A DNA stretch of 52,560 nucleotides from Bradyrhizobium genomosp. I (2014) (GCF_000261685.1 NZ_AJQE01000339.1:1-52560); one strand, 5' to 3'. Positions 34,567-42,697 are shown, counted from the first letter of the stretch. Made by a program: numbers and translations. The notes: a model not told the origin generated them from the sequence alone.

Positions 34567-35436
34567 ATGTCCCAGCCAACGGCCCTTATCACCACCGAGC
34601 AACTCGCGGCCATGCTCGGCGATCCCAACTTACGTGTCTACGACTGTACCACATACAACGAGCCGGTGCCGCCCGGCAGCGGCGTGCCCTACCGCGCGGT
34701 GCCCGGCGACAAGACGTTTGCGTCCGGCCACATTCCCGGTGCCGATTTCCTCGATCTGCAAGGCGAGTTCTCCGACACCTCGTCGCAACAGTTTTTCATG
34801 ATGCCTGGCGTGGCCCAGTTGGAGGCCGCCTTCGGCCGCCACGGTGTCGATGGGGGCAAGACCATCGTGCTCTACAGCATCGGCACCATGATGTGGTCGA
34901 CGCGGTTCTGGTGGATGCTGCGCTCGCTCGGTGTCGATGCCCGCGTGCTCGACGGCGGCTTCGACAAATGGAAGGAGGATGGGCGGCCGGTCGAGACAGG
35001 CGCCCCGAAGGGCTATCCCGCGACGACCTTCAAGGCGACGCCGTGTGCGGGCTTCTTCGTCGACAAGACCACGGTGCTGGCGCGGATCGGCGATCCCGCA
35101 ACGGTCATCGTCAACGCGCTCGGGCCGCAGTTTCACCGCGGCCTCGAGCCGAGCCGCTACGGCCGGCCGGGCCGCGTTCCCGGCAGCGTGAACGTATCAG
35201 CCGCGACGCTCGTGAACGCCGACAAGACGCTGACGACGCATGCAGACGCCGAAGCCAAATTCGCGGCCCAGGGCGTCACGCGCGACAAGAATGTGATTCT
35301 CTATTGCGGCGGCGGCATCTCGGCGACGATCGACCTGTTGCTGCTGACGCAGCTCGGCTACGACAAGCTGGCGCTCTACGATGCCTCGATGGGCGAATGG
35401 GCGAGGGATCCGGCGCTGCCGATCGAGACAGATTAG
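34567..35436 (+). CDS. two-domain thiosulfate/mercaptopyruvate sulfurtransferase
   Basis: A 289-residue rhodanese with an inactive N-terminal and an active C-terminal domain. The N-domain has the SGHIPGADFLDLQGEFSD pattern and no active cysteine loop. The C-domain carries the catalytic C247 in LYCGGGISATIDLLLL. The family transfers sulfur to cyanide or other thiophiles. The loop CGGGIS differs from CG(S/K)GVT of mercaptopyruvate enzymes, so the donor is uncertain. The start is MSQPTAL, since the frame upstream runs through a repeat. Confidence 0.88.
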   Translation: MSQPTALITTEQLAAMLGDPNLRVYDCTTYNEPVPPGSGVPYRAVPGDKTFASGHIPGADFLDLQGEFSDTSSQQFFMMPGVAQLEAAFGRHGVDGGKTIVLYSIGTMMWSTRFWWMLRSLGVDARVLDGGFDKWKEDGRPVETGAPKGYPATTFKATPCAGFFVDKTTVLARIGDPATVIVNALGPQFHRGLEPSRYGRPGRVPGSVNVSAATLVNADKTLTTHADAEAKFAAQGVTRDKNVILYCGGGISATIDLLLLTQLGYDKLALYDASMGEWARDPALPIETD

Positions 35437-35438
35437 CT

Positions 35439-35614
35439 CTTACCCTCCCCTGGAGGGGGAGGGTCGGCTCACATGAGCGAAGCGGAATGTGAGACGGGGT
35501 GGGGTGACGGTCTCTCGGCATCGAACAGTGCCCGTGTGGAGAGATCACCCCACCCCGCTTCACCTCTCGCTTCGCTCGACGTGAAGCGACCCTCCCCCTC
35601 CAGGGGAAGGTAAG
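35439..35614. repeat. large palindromic repeat (CTCCCCTGGAGGGG family)
   Basis: Left CTTACCCTCCCCTGGAGGGG and right CCCCTCCAGGGGAAGGTAAG are almost perfect complements about 120 nt apart. A second set of arms, GGGGTGGGGTGA and TCACCCCACCCC, lies inside. The element ends 18 nt before the ECF promoter at 35632. Confidence 0.8.
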
Positions 35615-35631
35615 ATCGGGTAAGAAATCCG

Positions 35632-35659
35632 GGAACCTTTGCCCTGGGCCTGCATCCAA
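35632..35659 (+). promoter_or_regulatory. candidate ECF promoter of the sigma factor gene
   Basis: GGGAAC is followed by 16 nt and CATCCAA. The same bipartite sequence with the same spacing precedes the DUF4142 gene at 36392. The -10 overlaps the first in-frame ATG of the sigma gene (35659), which therefore cannot be the true start if this promoter is used. Confidence 0.65.
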
Positions 35660-35691
35660 TGTCCAGAACCAATGGAGACAAAGCATCAGCC

Positions 35692-36384
35692 ATGCCAGGA
35701 ACCGCAGCCGGCCTGTCCGCTGGCGCCAGGACATCGGAAGCCGCGCTGATCGACCGCGCGCGGCGCCGGGACGAAGCCGCTTTGCGCGAGATCATGCAGG
35801 CCAACAACCGCAGGCTCTACAGGCTCGCCCGCGGCATACTGCGCAGCGACAGCGAAGCCGAGGACGTGGTGCAGGAGACCTATGTCCGTGCATTCACGCA
35901 TCTCGACGGCTTTCTAGGCGAGTCGGCGTTGTCGACGTGGTTGTCGCGCATTGCGATCAACGAGGCGCTCGGACGCGCACGCAGTTGGAAGCCGCAGGTC
36001 GAACTGGGATCGGTGCCGGAGGCAATGCTCGAAGCGCAAATCATCCAGTTTCCCCTTTCGTCCGCCGCAACTGATCCGGAAAAATCCATGGCCCAACGCG
36101 AGATCCAGCGCGTCGTCGAGCACGCGGTCGACGAGTTGCCCGACGCCTACCGGATGGTCTTCATCGCGCGGGTGATGGAGGGGATGAGCACGGAGGAGAC
36201 GGCCGGGTTGCTCGGCATCAAACCCGAGACCGTCAAGACGCGGTTGCACCGTGCGCGCACCCTGCTGCGCGAGAACGTCGAGAAGAAGATCGGGCCGGTG
36301 ATGATGGATGCGTTTCCGTTCGCCGGCCGGCGCTGCGAGCGCCTGACCGAGGCCGTGCTCAGGCGCCTTGGCATCGGCATGTAA
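35692..36384 (+). CDS. ECF-type RNA polymerase sigma factor
   Basis: A 230-residue sigma factor with regions 2 and 4 only. Region 2 runs LYRLARGILRSDSEAEDVVQETYVRAFTHLDGF, ending in WLSRIAINEALGRAR. Region 4 is VDELPDAYRMVFIARVMEGMSTEETAGLLGIKPETVKTRLHRAR. Region 3 is missing, as in all ECF factors. I choose ATG 35692 over 35659 because the promoter -10 overlaps the earlier ATG; GGAG lies 14 nt upstream, a long spacing. No anti-sigma gene is adjacent. The shared promoter suggests that it activates itself and the DUF4142-cupredoxin pair. Confidence 0.9.
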   Translation: MPGTAAGLSAGARTSEAALIDRARRRDEAALREIMQANNRRLYRLARGILRSDSEAEDVVQETYVRAFTHLDGFLGESALSTWLSRIAINEALGRARSWKPQVELGSVPEAMLEAQIIQFPLSSAATDPEKSMAQREIQRVVEHAVDELPDAYRMVFIARVMEGMSTEETAGLLGIKPETVKTRLHRARTLLRENVEKKIGPVMMDAFPFAGRRCERLTEAVLRRLGIGM

Positions 36385-36391
36385 TTTATCG

Positions 36392-36419
36392 GGAACGTTC
36401 GCGCAAAATTGGCATCCAA
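36392..36419 (+). promoter_or_regulatory. candidate ECF promoter of the DUF4142-cupredoxin genes
   Basis: GGGAAC, 16 nt, then CATCCAA: identical at both boxes and in spacing to the element before the sigma gene. The spacer itself is unrelated (10 of 16 or fewer bases match), so the boxes look selected instead of duplicated. Located 53 nt before the DUF4142 start. Confidence 0.68.
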
Positions 36420-36471
36420 CCTGTGCAAGCAACACGCCGGGAAGTTTCCGGCCTCACAGGAGTGTAAAGCC

Positions 36472-37005
36472 ATGTTGATCCGATGGAGCGCGGCGGTCGC
36501 CGCAGCGATGATGTTGTCGAGTCCCGTATTGCTGCAAAGCGCCAGCGCAACCGACAAGCCCACCGATCCGCAAATCGCTCACATCGCCTACACCGCGGGC
36601 GTGATAGACATCAACGCGGCCAAGCAGGCGCAGAAGAAGGCGAAGAGCAAGGATGTCAAGGCGTTCGCCGAAGATATGCTGCGCGACCACGAGGCGGTCA
36701 ACAAGCAGGCCCTCGCGCTGGTCAAGAAGCTGAACGTCACGCCGGAGGACAACGACACCAGCAAGGCGCTGTCGAAGCAGGCGAGCGACAAGCTCGCCGA
36801 GCTCGACAAGCTCAACGGTGCAGCGTTCGACAAGGCCTATGTCGCCAACGAGGTCGCCTACCACAAGGCGGTCAATGGCGCGCTGGAGACGCAGCTGATC
36901 CCGTCCGCGAACAATGCCGAGCTGAAGAGCCTGCTGCAGACCGGCCTGAAGATTTTCCAGGGTCATCAGCAGCACGCCGAGCACGTCGCGGCCGAGCTGA
37001 AATAG
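36472..37005 (+). CDS. DUF4142 domain-containing exported protein
   Basis: A 177-residue protein. MLIRWSAAVAAAMMLSSPVLLQSASA is a Sec signal. The mature part is mostly helical with the DUF4142 pattern: DPQIAHIAYTAGVIDINAAKQAQ, VKAFAEDMLRDHEAVNKQALALVKKLNV and FDKAYVANEVAYHKAVNGAL. The family has a ferritin-like four-helix form and is seen in envelope-stress clusters; activity is unknown. AGGAG lies 9 nt before the ATG. It is followed by the cupredoxin gene after 10 nt and is probably transcribed with it from the ECF-type promoter. Confidence 0.9.
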   Translation: MLIRWSAAVAAAMMLSSPVLLQSASATDKPTDPQIAHIAYTAGVIDINAAKQAQKKAKSKDVKAFAEDMLRDHEAVNKQALALVKKLNVTPEDNDTSKALSKQASDKLAELDKLNGAAFDKAYVANEVAYHKAVNGALETQLIPSANNAELKSLLQTGLKIFQGHQQHAEHVAAELK

Positions 37006-37015
37006 GGAGTGTACG

Positions 37016-37336
37016 ATGAGGTCGGGGCGGCTGTTTTCGCTTCCTATCGCGCTTGTCTTCGCGGCGATGGCCGTCCGGGCGCACGCCACGACGATCGAGA
37101 TCACGATGGAGAACCTCGTGATCTCACCGGCCGAGATATCGGCCAAGGTCGGCGATACCATCAACTGGATCAACAAGGACGTCTTCGCGCATACGGCCAC
37201 TGCGAAAAACGGTGATTTCGACGTGACGCTGGCGCCGAAGAAGTCGGCGTCGTCAATTCTGAAGAAGGCGGGAACGATCGATTATTACTGCCGCTATCAT
37301 CCCAATATGAAAGCGACACTCAAGGTCGAGCCGTGA
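37016..37336 (+). CDS. cupredoxin domain protein (pseudoazurin/amicyanin-like)
   Basis: A 106-residue type I copper protein. MRSGRLFSLPIALVFAAMAVRAHA is the signal peptide. The copper site is complete: H59 (DVFAHTATAK), C92, H95 and M98 (YYCRYHPNMKA), the spacing of plastocyanin and amicyanin. It probably shuttles electrons or binds copper in the periplasm. GGGAG precedes the ATG. It lies 10 nt after the DUF4142 gene. Its place in an ECF operon suggests a stress or redox role, which is inference. Confidence 0.92.
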   Translation: MRSGRLFSLPIALVFAAMAVRAHATTIEITMENLVISPAEISAKVGDTINWINKDVFAHTATAKNGDFDVTLAPKKSASSILKKAGTIDYYCRYHPNMKATLKVEP

Positions 37337-37495
37337 AGGAGAGGGCAGCGCATTCCCGTGCGCTGCGGGAACATCTCCCGATGGCCGCGAGACTAATGCT
37401 TGTCCGCCGACAGCGGCTTCCGTGCGATAAAGGCGGCAGACTTCGCGAAGCCTTTCGTCAAATCCGCTTTGCAAGGTCATTCATCCGTCGACTGG

Positions 37496-37519
37496 CCCCG
37501 CCCGCGTGGCGGGGTCATT
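37496..37519 (+). terminator. possible weak terminator after the cupredoxin gene
   Basis: CCCCGCC and GGCGGGG form a 7-bp stem with a 5-nt loop, then TCATTTT. It is 160 nt past the cupredoxin stop and touches the convergent gene at 37530. Confidence 0.35.
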
Positions 37520-37529
37520 TTGGCAGGGC

Positions 37530-37796
37530 CTACTGCCTGCAGATGTCGACCGAGAACTCGCCGTTGCGAATGCGGCCGGGAAAGCCCTCGACGAACTTGG
37601 CGACCGCGTCCTCGCCATAAGTGCCGACGAGCTCGGCAAAGGCCGCAAACAGGCTCGCCTGCGCCAGGCAGTCGCCGTCGACGCCGTCATGGCGCGCCTC
37701 GGCCCAGGCCTCGTTGAGATAGCTCAGGGCGGCCTGCTTCTGCTCGTGATCGGGCAGCGGCGCGCGGGCGGGGACGTAGGAAATCGGCTGGCTCAT
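37530..37796 (-). CDS. small conserved protein, unknown function
   Basis: An 88-residue soluble protein beginning MSQPISYVPARAPLPDHEQK. It is helical, with SYLNEAWAEARHDGVDGDCLAQASLFAAFAELVGTYGEDAVAKFVEG forming two or three helices. The single DICRQ near the end and the DGDC in the middle give two cysteines. There is no signal peptide or known motif. I recall it only as a conserved Bradyrhizobium protein. It converges on the cupredoxin gene. The 190 nt before it contain a repeat fragment. Confidence 0.7.
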   Translation of the reverse strand: MSQPISYVPARAPLPDHEQKQAALSYLNEAWAEARHDGVDGDCLAQASLFAAFAELVGTYGEDAVAKFVEGFPGRIRNGEFSVDICRQ

Positions 37797-37937
37797 GAAA
37801 CTCGATCAGGGCTGGGGCGCGATCCACGGCGATGCGCTGTGCGAGAGGTGTAGCACGGGCGTTAACGACCGCTAGGCCACATCTTTAAGAACGGTTAACG
37901 GCTGTGCACAAAGTCGATGACAGGGTTCCAGCCAGGC

Positions 37938-37981
37938 CGTCATCCAGGGGCGCGACGACGTATCGAGCCCGGAATGACGGA
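37938..37981. repeat. fragment of a palindromic repeat
   Basis: CGTCATCCAGGGGCGCGACG followed by AGCCCGGAATGACGG resembles one end of the GAATGACGG-type intergenic repeats. The partner arm is missing or very short. Confidence 0.4.
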
Positions 37982-37985
37982 GAAA

Positions 37986-38363
37986 TCAGTTCGCGTAGCG
38001 CGCGGTGAGATCTCGCGAGATCTTCGAGCCTTCCTCGATGTAGCGGCGGATCGCCACCGTCGCGGCCGGCGTGCAGCTCCGGTAGGTCTGCTGAAAACCG
38101 TTATAGCCGCGGTTGAATCCGGCGATCATGCGGGTGCGGCGCTCCCCGGAGGGGGTTTCGGCATCGATCAGCGCCTGCATCTCGTTGCGCCATTTGTTGC
38201 CCTCGTTGGCCCCGCAGATGCCGCGCAGATAGTGCAGTCCGCCCAGGATCTCGGCCAGCCGCTGCAAGTCGCCGTCAAACGGCGCCGCCACGTCCTGGGC
38301 CCGGACGGACCCGGCGGCGCAGGCGAGAATCAGGGCAAAAATGGCCAGAAATCGCGTGGACAT
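37986..38363 (-). CDS. TIGR02301 family exported protein
   Basis: A 125-residue protein of the TIGR02301 type found in Rhizobiales. MSTRFLAIFALILACAAGSVRAQ is a signal peptide. The mature part has the conserved RLAEILGGLHYLRGICG, WRNEMQALIDAE, RRTRMIAGFNRGYNGFQQTYRSCTPAA and RYIEEGSKISRDL. Two cysteines probably form a disulfide in the periplasm. Function is unknown. The start is at the signal peptide, not the longer frame that overlaps the Nudix gene. On the same strand as the Nudix gene, 88 nt downstream. Confidence 0.85.
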   Translation of the reverse strand: MSTRFLAIFALILACAAGSVRAQDVAAPFDGDLQRLAEILGGLHYLRGICGANEGNKWRNEMQALIDAETPSGERRTRMIAGFNRGYNGFQQTYRSCTPAATVAIRRYIEEGSKISRDLTARYAN

Positions 38364-38451
38364 CGGCGGCTGTATGCCCCCTTGGGGCGGTGGACGCAAG
38401 GCGGAGCCGCGCCGGCGCTGTGCGGAGAGGTATCGGCTATTCGCGGCGCGG

Positions 38452-38895
38452 TCAGGCGCCAATCAGCCGCGCGGCCGACTGGATGACCTCCTCCAGCCCC
38501 CCGGTCAGCTTCAGGTCGCCGAGGCTCGCCAGGGCGTCCGGCGCGATCCAGCGGTATTCGTCGAGCTCATCGTTCAAGGCCGGTTCCCTGGCCGTCCAGC
38601 GGGCGGCAAAGGACATGATCAAATAATGGCCGGCGCCGGCCGCGGCCGGCAGCACCTCGCGCCAGCCGGCGAGGCCAATGATCTCGATACGAAGGCCGGT
38701 TTCCTCGTCGACCTCGCGGCTCAGGGCCTGATGCAGCGATTCGCCGAATTCGACCCGGCCGCCTGGAAGCGAATAGAACCCCTTGGCGGGCGAGCGGGCG
38801 CGGCGGACCAGCAGCACCTTGCCGTCGCGGAAAATGGCCGCGCTGACCGCAAGCTGGGGGTGGCTGGGCTGGACGATCGCGGCCAATCTTTTCAC
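38452..38895 (-). CDS. Nudix hydrolase
   Basis: A 147-residue Nudix hydrolase. The box GGRVEFGESLHQALSREVDEETGL fits GX5EX7REUXEEXGU fully, so metal-dependent cleavage of a nucleoside diphosphate derivative is expected. The upstream FRDGKVLLVRRARSPAKGFYSLP is the usual lead-in. The LIMSFAARWTAREP strand suggests an ADP-ribose or 8-oxo-dGTP type, but the substrate is open. The start is GTG, and it directly abuts the stop of the preceding gene (TAGGTG), so translation is probably coupled to that gene. Confidence 0.9.
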   Translation of the reverse strand: MKRLAAIVQPSHPQLAVSAAIFRDGKVLLVRRARSPAKGFYSLPGGRVEFGESLHQALSREVDEETGLRIEIIGLAGWREVLPAAAGAGHYLIMSFAARWTAREPALNDELDEYRWIAPDALASLGDLKLTGGLEEVIQSAARLIGA

Positions 38896-39405
38896 CTATC
38901 CGGCCGAGTTCGCCATGATGGTATCGACGTCGGCTTCCGCGCCGCCATTGATGATGCCGCCGCAGGCTGCGATCAACGGCTTGACCCAGAGCGTGGCCTG
39001 CTCGGCGAGGCGGACGCGGGTCGTGTCCTTCTCGACTTCGCGCATGGCCGAGCCGACCGCGGTCAGGATCGAGGTCATGGTGTCCGTGATGTGGTCGAAC
39101 TGGGCGCGCACGTTGGGATCGGCCTTCTCATAGGCCTCGATCGCCAAATCCCGCGCCTTGAAATTCGACGCCGTGAAATGCTCGGCATAGGACAGCGGCG
39201 ACCAGGTCAAAAAATCTTCCGCGCATTCGGGCATGTCCGGGACCATTTCGAGCAGCATCACGGCTTCATTGAAATGGTTGAGATAGTCGGTGGCAAGCCC
39301 GGTCCGCGGGTTGATATTGGCGACACGCAGCCGCTCGGCCCAGGCCTCAGCCTCGGGGCCCGTCTGTACATGCGTCCGCGCGGGTTGGGAGGCCGTTGAG
39401 CTCAT
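38896..39405 (-). CDS. conserved Rhizobiales protein, unknown function
   Basis: A 169-residue soluble protein. It begins MSSTASQPARTHVQTGPEAEAWAERLR and has a largely helical body: NHFNEAVMLLEMVPDMPECAEDFLTWSPLSYAEHF and AQFDHITDTMTSILTAVGSAMREVEKD. The end is KPLIAACGGIINGGAEADVDTIMANSAG. I recall it as conserved in Rhizobiales without a domain name. The next gene (Nudix) starts on the base after its stop, so the two are probably one operon. It is divergent from the SOS-associated gene with a TATATA in the 63-nt gap. Confidence 0.78.
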   Translation of the reverse strand: MSSTASQPARTHVQTGPEAEAWAERLRVANINPRTGLATDYLNHFNEAVMLLEMVPDMPECAEDFLTWSPLSYAEHFTASNFKARDLAIEAYEKADPNVRAQFDHITDTMTSILTAVGSAMREVEKDTTRVRLAEQATLWVKPLIAACGGIINGGAEADVDTIMANSAG

Positions 39406-39468
39406 CTGCCGCAGTGTTAACGTTCGGGGTTAAAAGGACCTGAACGGACCCTATATAGACGCCCAGGC

Positions 39469-40230
39469 ATGTGTGGACGCTTCGTCATAACTTCGGCCCC
39501 CGCGGCTTTGCGGCAATTGTTCGGCTATGTCGAACAGCCGAATTTCCCGCCCCGGTACAATGTCGCCCCGACACAACCAATTCCGGTGGTATTGGTCGAG
39601 AACGGCGCTCGCCATTTCCGCCTGATGCGATGGGGGCTGTTGCCGGCCTGGGTCAAGGATCCGCGCGGATTTACGCTCCTGATCAACGCCCGCTCGGAGA
39701 CCGTGCTGGAGAAGCCTGCCTTCAAGAAGGCGATTCGCCGCCGGCGCGGCGTGATTCCGGCCGATGGCTATTACGAGTGGAAGACGGAAGGCGGCCGCAA
39801 GCAGCCGTTCTTCATCCGTCGCGCCGACGGCGAACCGCTCGGTTTTGCCGCAGTGTTCGAGACCTGGGTCGGGCCGAATGGCGAGGAACTCGACACGGTC
39901 GCGATCGTCACGGCGGCAGCAGGCGAGGACCTCGCCGCGCTGCATGACCGCGTGCCCGTCACCATCAGCCCGCGCGATTTCGAGCGCTGGCTCGACATTA
40001 AAGGCGACGAGGTCGACGCGATCCTGCCGCTGATGACCGCGCCGCGCATCGGCGAATTCGCCTGGCACCCCGTCTCCACCCGCGTCAACCGCGTCGCCAA
40101 TGACGACGAGCAGCTCGTGCTGCCGATCAGCGCGGAGGAGATGGAGGCGGAGGCAGAGGCGGTGAAGCCGAAGAAGGTGCGGAAGGCCTCCGCTGCGTCT
40201 GCCGATGACGGGCAGGGGTCGTTGTTCTAG
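39469..40230 (+). CDS. SOS response-associated peptidase (YedK/HMCES family)
   Basis: A 253-residue SRAP-family protein that crosslinks to abasic sites in single-stranded DNA. The catalytic C2 is in place (MCGRF), with N73 (LINARSE), E103 (ADGYYEW) and H159 (LHDRVPV) completing the site. The domain covers residues 2-215. A charged, Ala/Lys-rich tail follows to DDGQGSLF; the GQGSLF ending may be a clamp-binding-like motif, which is a guess. I found no good LexA box in the short gap upstream. Confidence 0.93.
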   Translation: MCGRFVITSAPAALRQLFGYVEQPNFPPRYNVAPTQPIPVVLVENGARHFRLMRWGLLPAWVKDPRGFTLLINARSETVLEKPAFKKAIRRRRGVIPADGYYEWKTEGGRKQPFFIRRADGEPLGFAAVFETWVGPNGEELDTVAIVTAAAGEDLAALHDRVPVTISPRDFERWLDIKGDEVDAILPLMTAPRIGEFAWHPVSTRVNRVANDDEQLVLPISAEEMEAEAEAVKPKKVRKASAASADDGQGSLF

Positions 40231-40245
40231 CTGCGGTGCCGTAAG

Positions 40246-40338
40246 TGCCGGGTGGGTAAAGGCGCAACGCGCCATGCCCATCATCTCTCCCGTTACGCGA
40301 TAAGCAATGGTGGGCACGCTTCGCTTTGCCCACCCGGC
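40246..40338. repeat. palindromic repeat (GCCGGGTGGG family)
   Basis: TGCCGGGTGGGTAAAGG at the left and CTTTGCCCACCCGGCA at the right are complements with one mismatch. The middle holds GCGCAACGCGCCATGCCC and GGGCACGCTTCG. It lies between the YedK gene and the CoA transferase gene, both ending toward it. Confidence 0.75.
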
Positions 40339-40359
40339 AGCGGAGTGTTTGGCGCCGCC

Positions 40360-41553
40360 TCAAACAATCTCCCTCGCCCTCAGCGCCGCAATTTCCGCCG
40401 CATCGAACCCCAGCTCGTCGAGGACCGCATCCGTATCTGCGCCCAGCTCCGGTGCCATGTGATCCAGCCGGCCGCCGCCATGGGCGAGCTTGAAGCCGCT
40501 GCCCGCGAAGCGCAGGCGGCCATAGGGCGTGTCGAGCTCCTGCATCGCGCCGCGCGCCTTGATCTGCGGATGATCGATGACCTCCTCGACCTTCCAGATG
40601 CTGGCGCAGGGTGCTCCAGCGTCTTCCAGGATCGTCTCCCATTCGCGCGCCGGCCTTGCCGCCAGCGCCTCCTCGATGATGGCGCGCAGCGCCGGCTCGT
40701 TCTCGTTGCGCGCGAACCAGTCGGCGAAGCGCGGGTCGGTGAGCGTGTCCTCGCGGCCGAGCGCGCTTATCAGCGCGCGGTACTGCTTCTCGTTGTTGAC
40801 GGCGAGCAGGATGTGGCCGTCGCCGCACTTGAACAGGTTCGCGGTCGTCCGGCGGCTGACCGCCTGGTTGCCCGAGAGCTGCTGCTGATGACCGGCGACC
40901 GACCAGTCCGCGATCTGCCCGGAGAGGAACGCCAGCGTCGCCTCCAGCATGGAGACATCGATGAGCTGTCCCTTGCCGGTGCGGTCGCGCTGATACAGTG
41001 CGCTCGATACGCCAAATGCCGCCGTCGCGCCCGACAGCACGTCGCATACGGCAAAGCCGGCGCGCGTCGGCCCCGTTTCGGGGTGTCCGGTGATCGCCAT
41101 GATGCCCGACAACGCCTGCATCTTGCCGTCATAGCCGGGCCGCAGGCGGTCCGGGCCGGTCTGGCCGAAGCCGGAGACCGCGCAATAGATCAGCTTTGGA
41201 TTGATCGCCGACAGCGCCTCATAGCCGATACCGAGCTTGTCCATCACGCCCGGTCGAAAGTTTTCCATGACGACATCGACGCTCGCGGCGAGCTTCTTCA
41301 CGATCGCGATTGCCTCCGGTTTCTGCAGATCGAGCGTCAGGCTGCGCTTGTTGCCGTTGATGGCCTGGAACGCCGGTGCTAGCCCGCGTTCGGCCCATTC
41401 GCGTGAAAGCGGCGTGCGGCGCATGTCCTCGCCCTCGCGCCGCTCGACCTTGATGACGTCCGCGCCCAACAGCGCAAGCTGGTAGCTGGCATAAGGACCG
41501 GCCAGCACTTGCGTGAAATCCAGGATCTTCACGCCCTCGAACGGTCGCGTCAC
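40360..41553 (-). CDS. CaiB/BaiF CoA transferase
   Basis: A 397-residue family III CoA transferase. It opens PFEGVKILDFTQVLAGPYASYQLALLGADVIKVERREGED. The aspartate expected to carry the acyl anhydride is D171 (GFAVCDVLSG). NGNKRSLTLDLQ and VVMENFRPGVMDKLGIGYEAL are standard blocks. Substrates in this family are acids such as carnitine, formate/oxalate or mesaconate; this one is unknown. It starts 37 nt after the GrdB-like gene and ends the SDR/GrdB-like/CaiB run. Confidence 0.92.
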   Translation of the reverse strand: MTRPFEGVKILDFTQVLAGPYASYQLALLGADVIKVERREGEDMRRTPLSREWAERGLAPAFQAINGNKRSLTLDLQKPEAIAIVKKLAASVDVVMENFRPGVMDKLGIGYEALSAINPKLIYCAVSGFGQTGPDRLRPGYDGKMQALSGIMAITGHPETGPTRAGFAVCDVLSGATAAFGVSSALYQRDRTGKGQLIDVSMLEATLAFLSGQIADWSVAGHQQQLSGNQAVSRRTTANLFKCGDGHILLAVNNEKQYRALISALGREDTLTDPRFADWFARNENEPALRAIIEEALAARPAREWETILEDAGAPCASIWKVEEVIDHPQIKARGAMQELDTPYGRLRFAGSGFKLAHGGGRLDHMAPELGADTDAVLDELGFDAAEIAALRAREIV

Positions 41554-41590
41554 GTCGCTCTCCCCTTTTGATTGTCGTTATCGGAGGACG

Positions 41591-42520
41591 TCAGGCGGCG
41601 CGGTTGCCGCGCGCGATCTCCTTCTGCTTGTCGAATTCGGCGCGGCGGCGGGCGAGCTCTTCCGGCGAAAGCTGCGCGATATTGTTGTAGTCGAGCTTCC
41701 AGGAGGCGTCCTCGCTCCAGCGCAGCGGCGACTGCATCGTCGTTTGCGGGCCGCTCGCGGTCTCCAGCAGCCGCAAGGCGAGCTCCAGCGTCCGCGCCTG
41801 CGAGGCGACGTCATGCGGCTTGCCGGCGGAATTGCCGAGTGGGAAGTCGCTGAACAAGAAGCGCGGCACCGCCGCGTGCTCGATGATGTCCTTGGCGCAG
41901 CCCATGATCACGGTGGGAATGCCGTTGGCTTCAAGATGCCGCGCCACCAGCGCCGTGGTCTGGTGGCAGACCGGGCAGTTCGGCACCAGCACCGCGGCGT
42001 CGACCTTGTCCGCGAGGCAGCGTGCCAGGATCTCCGGCGCGTCGGTGTCGAGCGTGACGCGATGGCTGCGGTTGGTCGGCGCGCCGAAGAAGCGCGGGGC
42101 GACCTCGCCGATCCGCCCGGCGGCGGACGCCTGCAACAGCTGCGGCAGTGGAAACCAGGTGCCGTTGTCGGTGGCGCTCGTGTGCTTGCGGTCGTAGCCG
42201 ATGTGCGAGATGCGAAGGTCGTGCTGCCTGGACGTGTCGCCGTCATAGACCTGGTAGAACTTCGCGCTGCCGTTATACGCCGCGCCCGGCCCCTGGTCGC
42301 CCTTGGCGGGATCGTAGGGCGCAGCGGTCGTGACGATGGTCACGCGCGACTCTGCCAGCTTCTTCTTCAGCGGCTGGAACGGCGCCGAGGTGTGATGCGC
42401 CCAGCGATACGGCGTGGTGTAGCCGATCGCCGCGTAATACTCCCGCGTGCGCTGCATGTAGGGGACGGGGGAATCGTAGTCGGGCGCAAAGCCGAATTCA
42501 TCGTCGCGCGGAGCGGACAT
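41591..42520 (-). CDS. glycine-reductase-B-like protein with Cys-x-x-Cys site
   Basis: A 309-residue protein related to the GrdB/selenoprotein B family of glycine, sarcosine and D-proline reductases (PF07355). RISHIGYDRKH and WFPLPQLLQASAAGRIGEVAPRFFG match the family core. Where classical enzymes have Sec within a UxxC site, this one has C182 and C185 (VLVPNCPVCHQTTALVARHLEANGIPTV). No in-frame TGA is involved. GrdA, GrdC and thioredoxin partners are not adjacent. It lies between an SDR gene and a CoA transferase gene. An aerobic catabolic or dehalogenation-like thiol role is possible; none is shown. Confidence 0.8.
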   Translation of the reverse strand: MSAPRDDEFGFAPDYDSPVPYMQRTREYYAAIGYTTPYRWAHHTSAPFQPLKKKLAESRVTIVTTAAPYDPAKGDQGPGAAYNGSAKFYQVYDGDTSRQHDLRISHIGYDRKHTSATDNGTWFPLPQLLQASAAGRIGEVAPRFFGAPTNRSHRVTLDTDAPEILARCLADKVDAAVLVPNCPVCHQTTALVARHLEANGIPTVIMGCAKDIIEHAAVPRFLFSDFPLGNSAGKPHDVASQARTLELALRLLETASGPQTTMQSPLRWSEDASWKLDYNNIAQLSPEELARRRAEFDKQKEIARGNRAA

Positions 42521-42697
42521 GGACGCGTCTCCTGGTTCTTGGTTGGCGCCAGACTAGAGATAGTTTTGGAGCAGCTCAACGGGGGGGTAGGTCGGCGCAG
42601 GACAGAATTGCAATGGACGATGAAGCCGCGCGAACGGTGCCACCTGCCCGCCCCTGGCGGGGCTCTGGAGGCTTGGGGTAAGAGTGGCGTGCTCGCT

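Noticed and set aside
35659..35691. upstream ATG as start of the sigma factor
   Set aside because: It lies inside the -10 of the candidate ECF promoter, so a transcript from that promoter cannot contain it. Kept only as an alternative.
37861..37910. possible CtrA sites (TTAA pairs)
   Set aside because: The spacing of the two TTAA is 6 nt, not 7, and no cell-cycle gene is near.
39406..39468. LexA box before the SOS-associated gene
   Set aside because: Only one GTTC is visible and the second half at the required spacing is missing.
41591..42520. selenocysteine in the GrdB-like protein
   Set aside because: Both site residues are ordinary Cys codons and no in-frame TGA occurs, so no Sec readthrough is needed.
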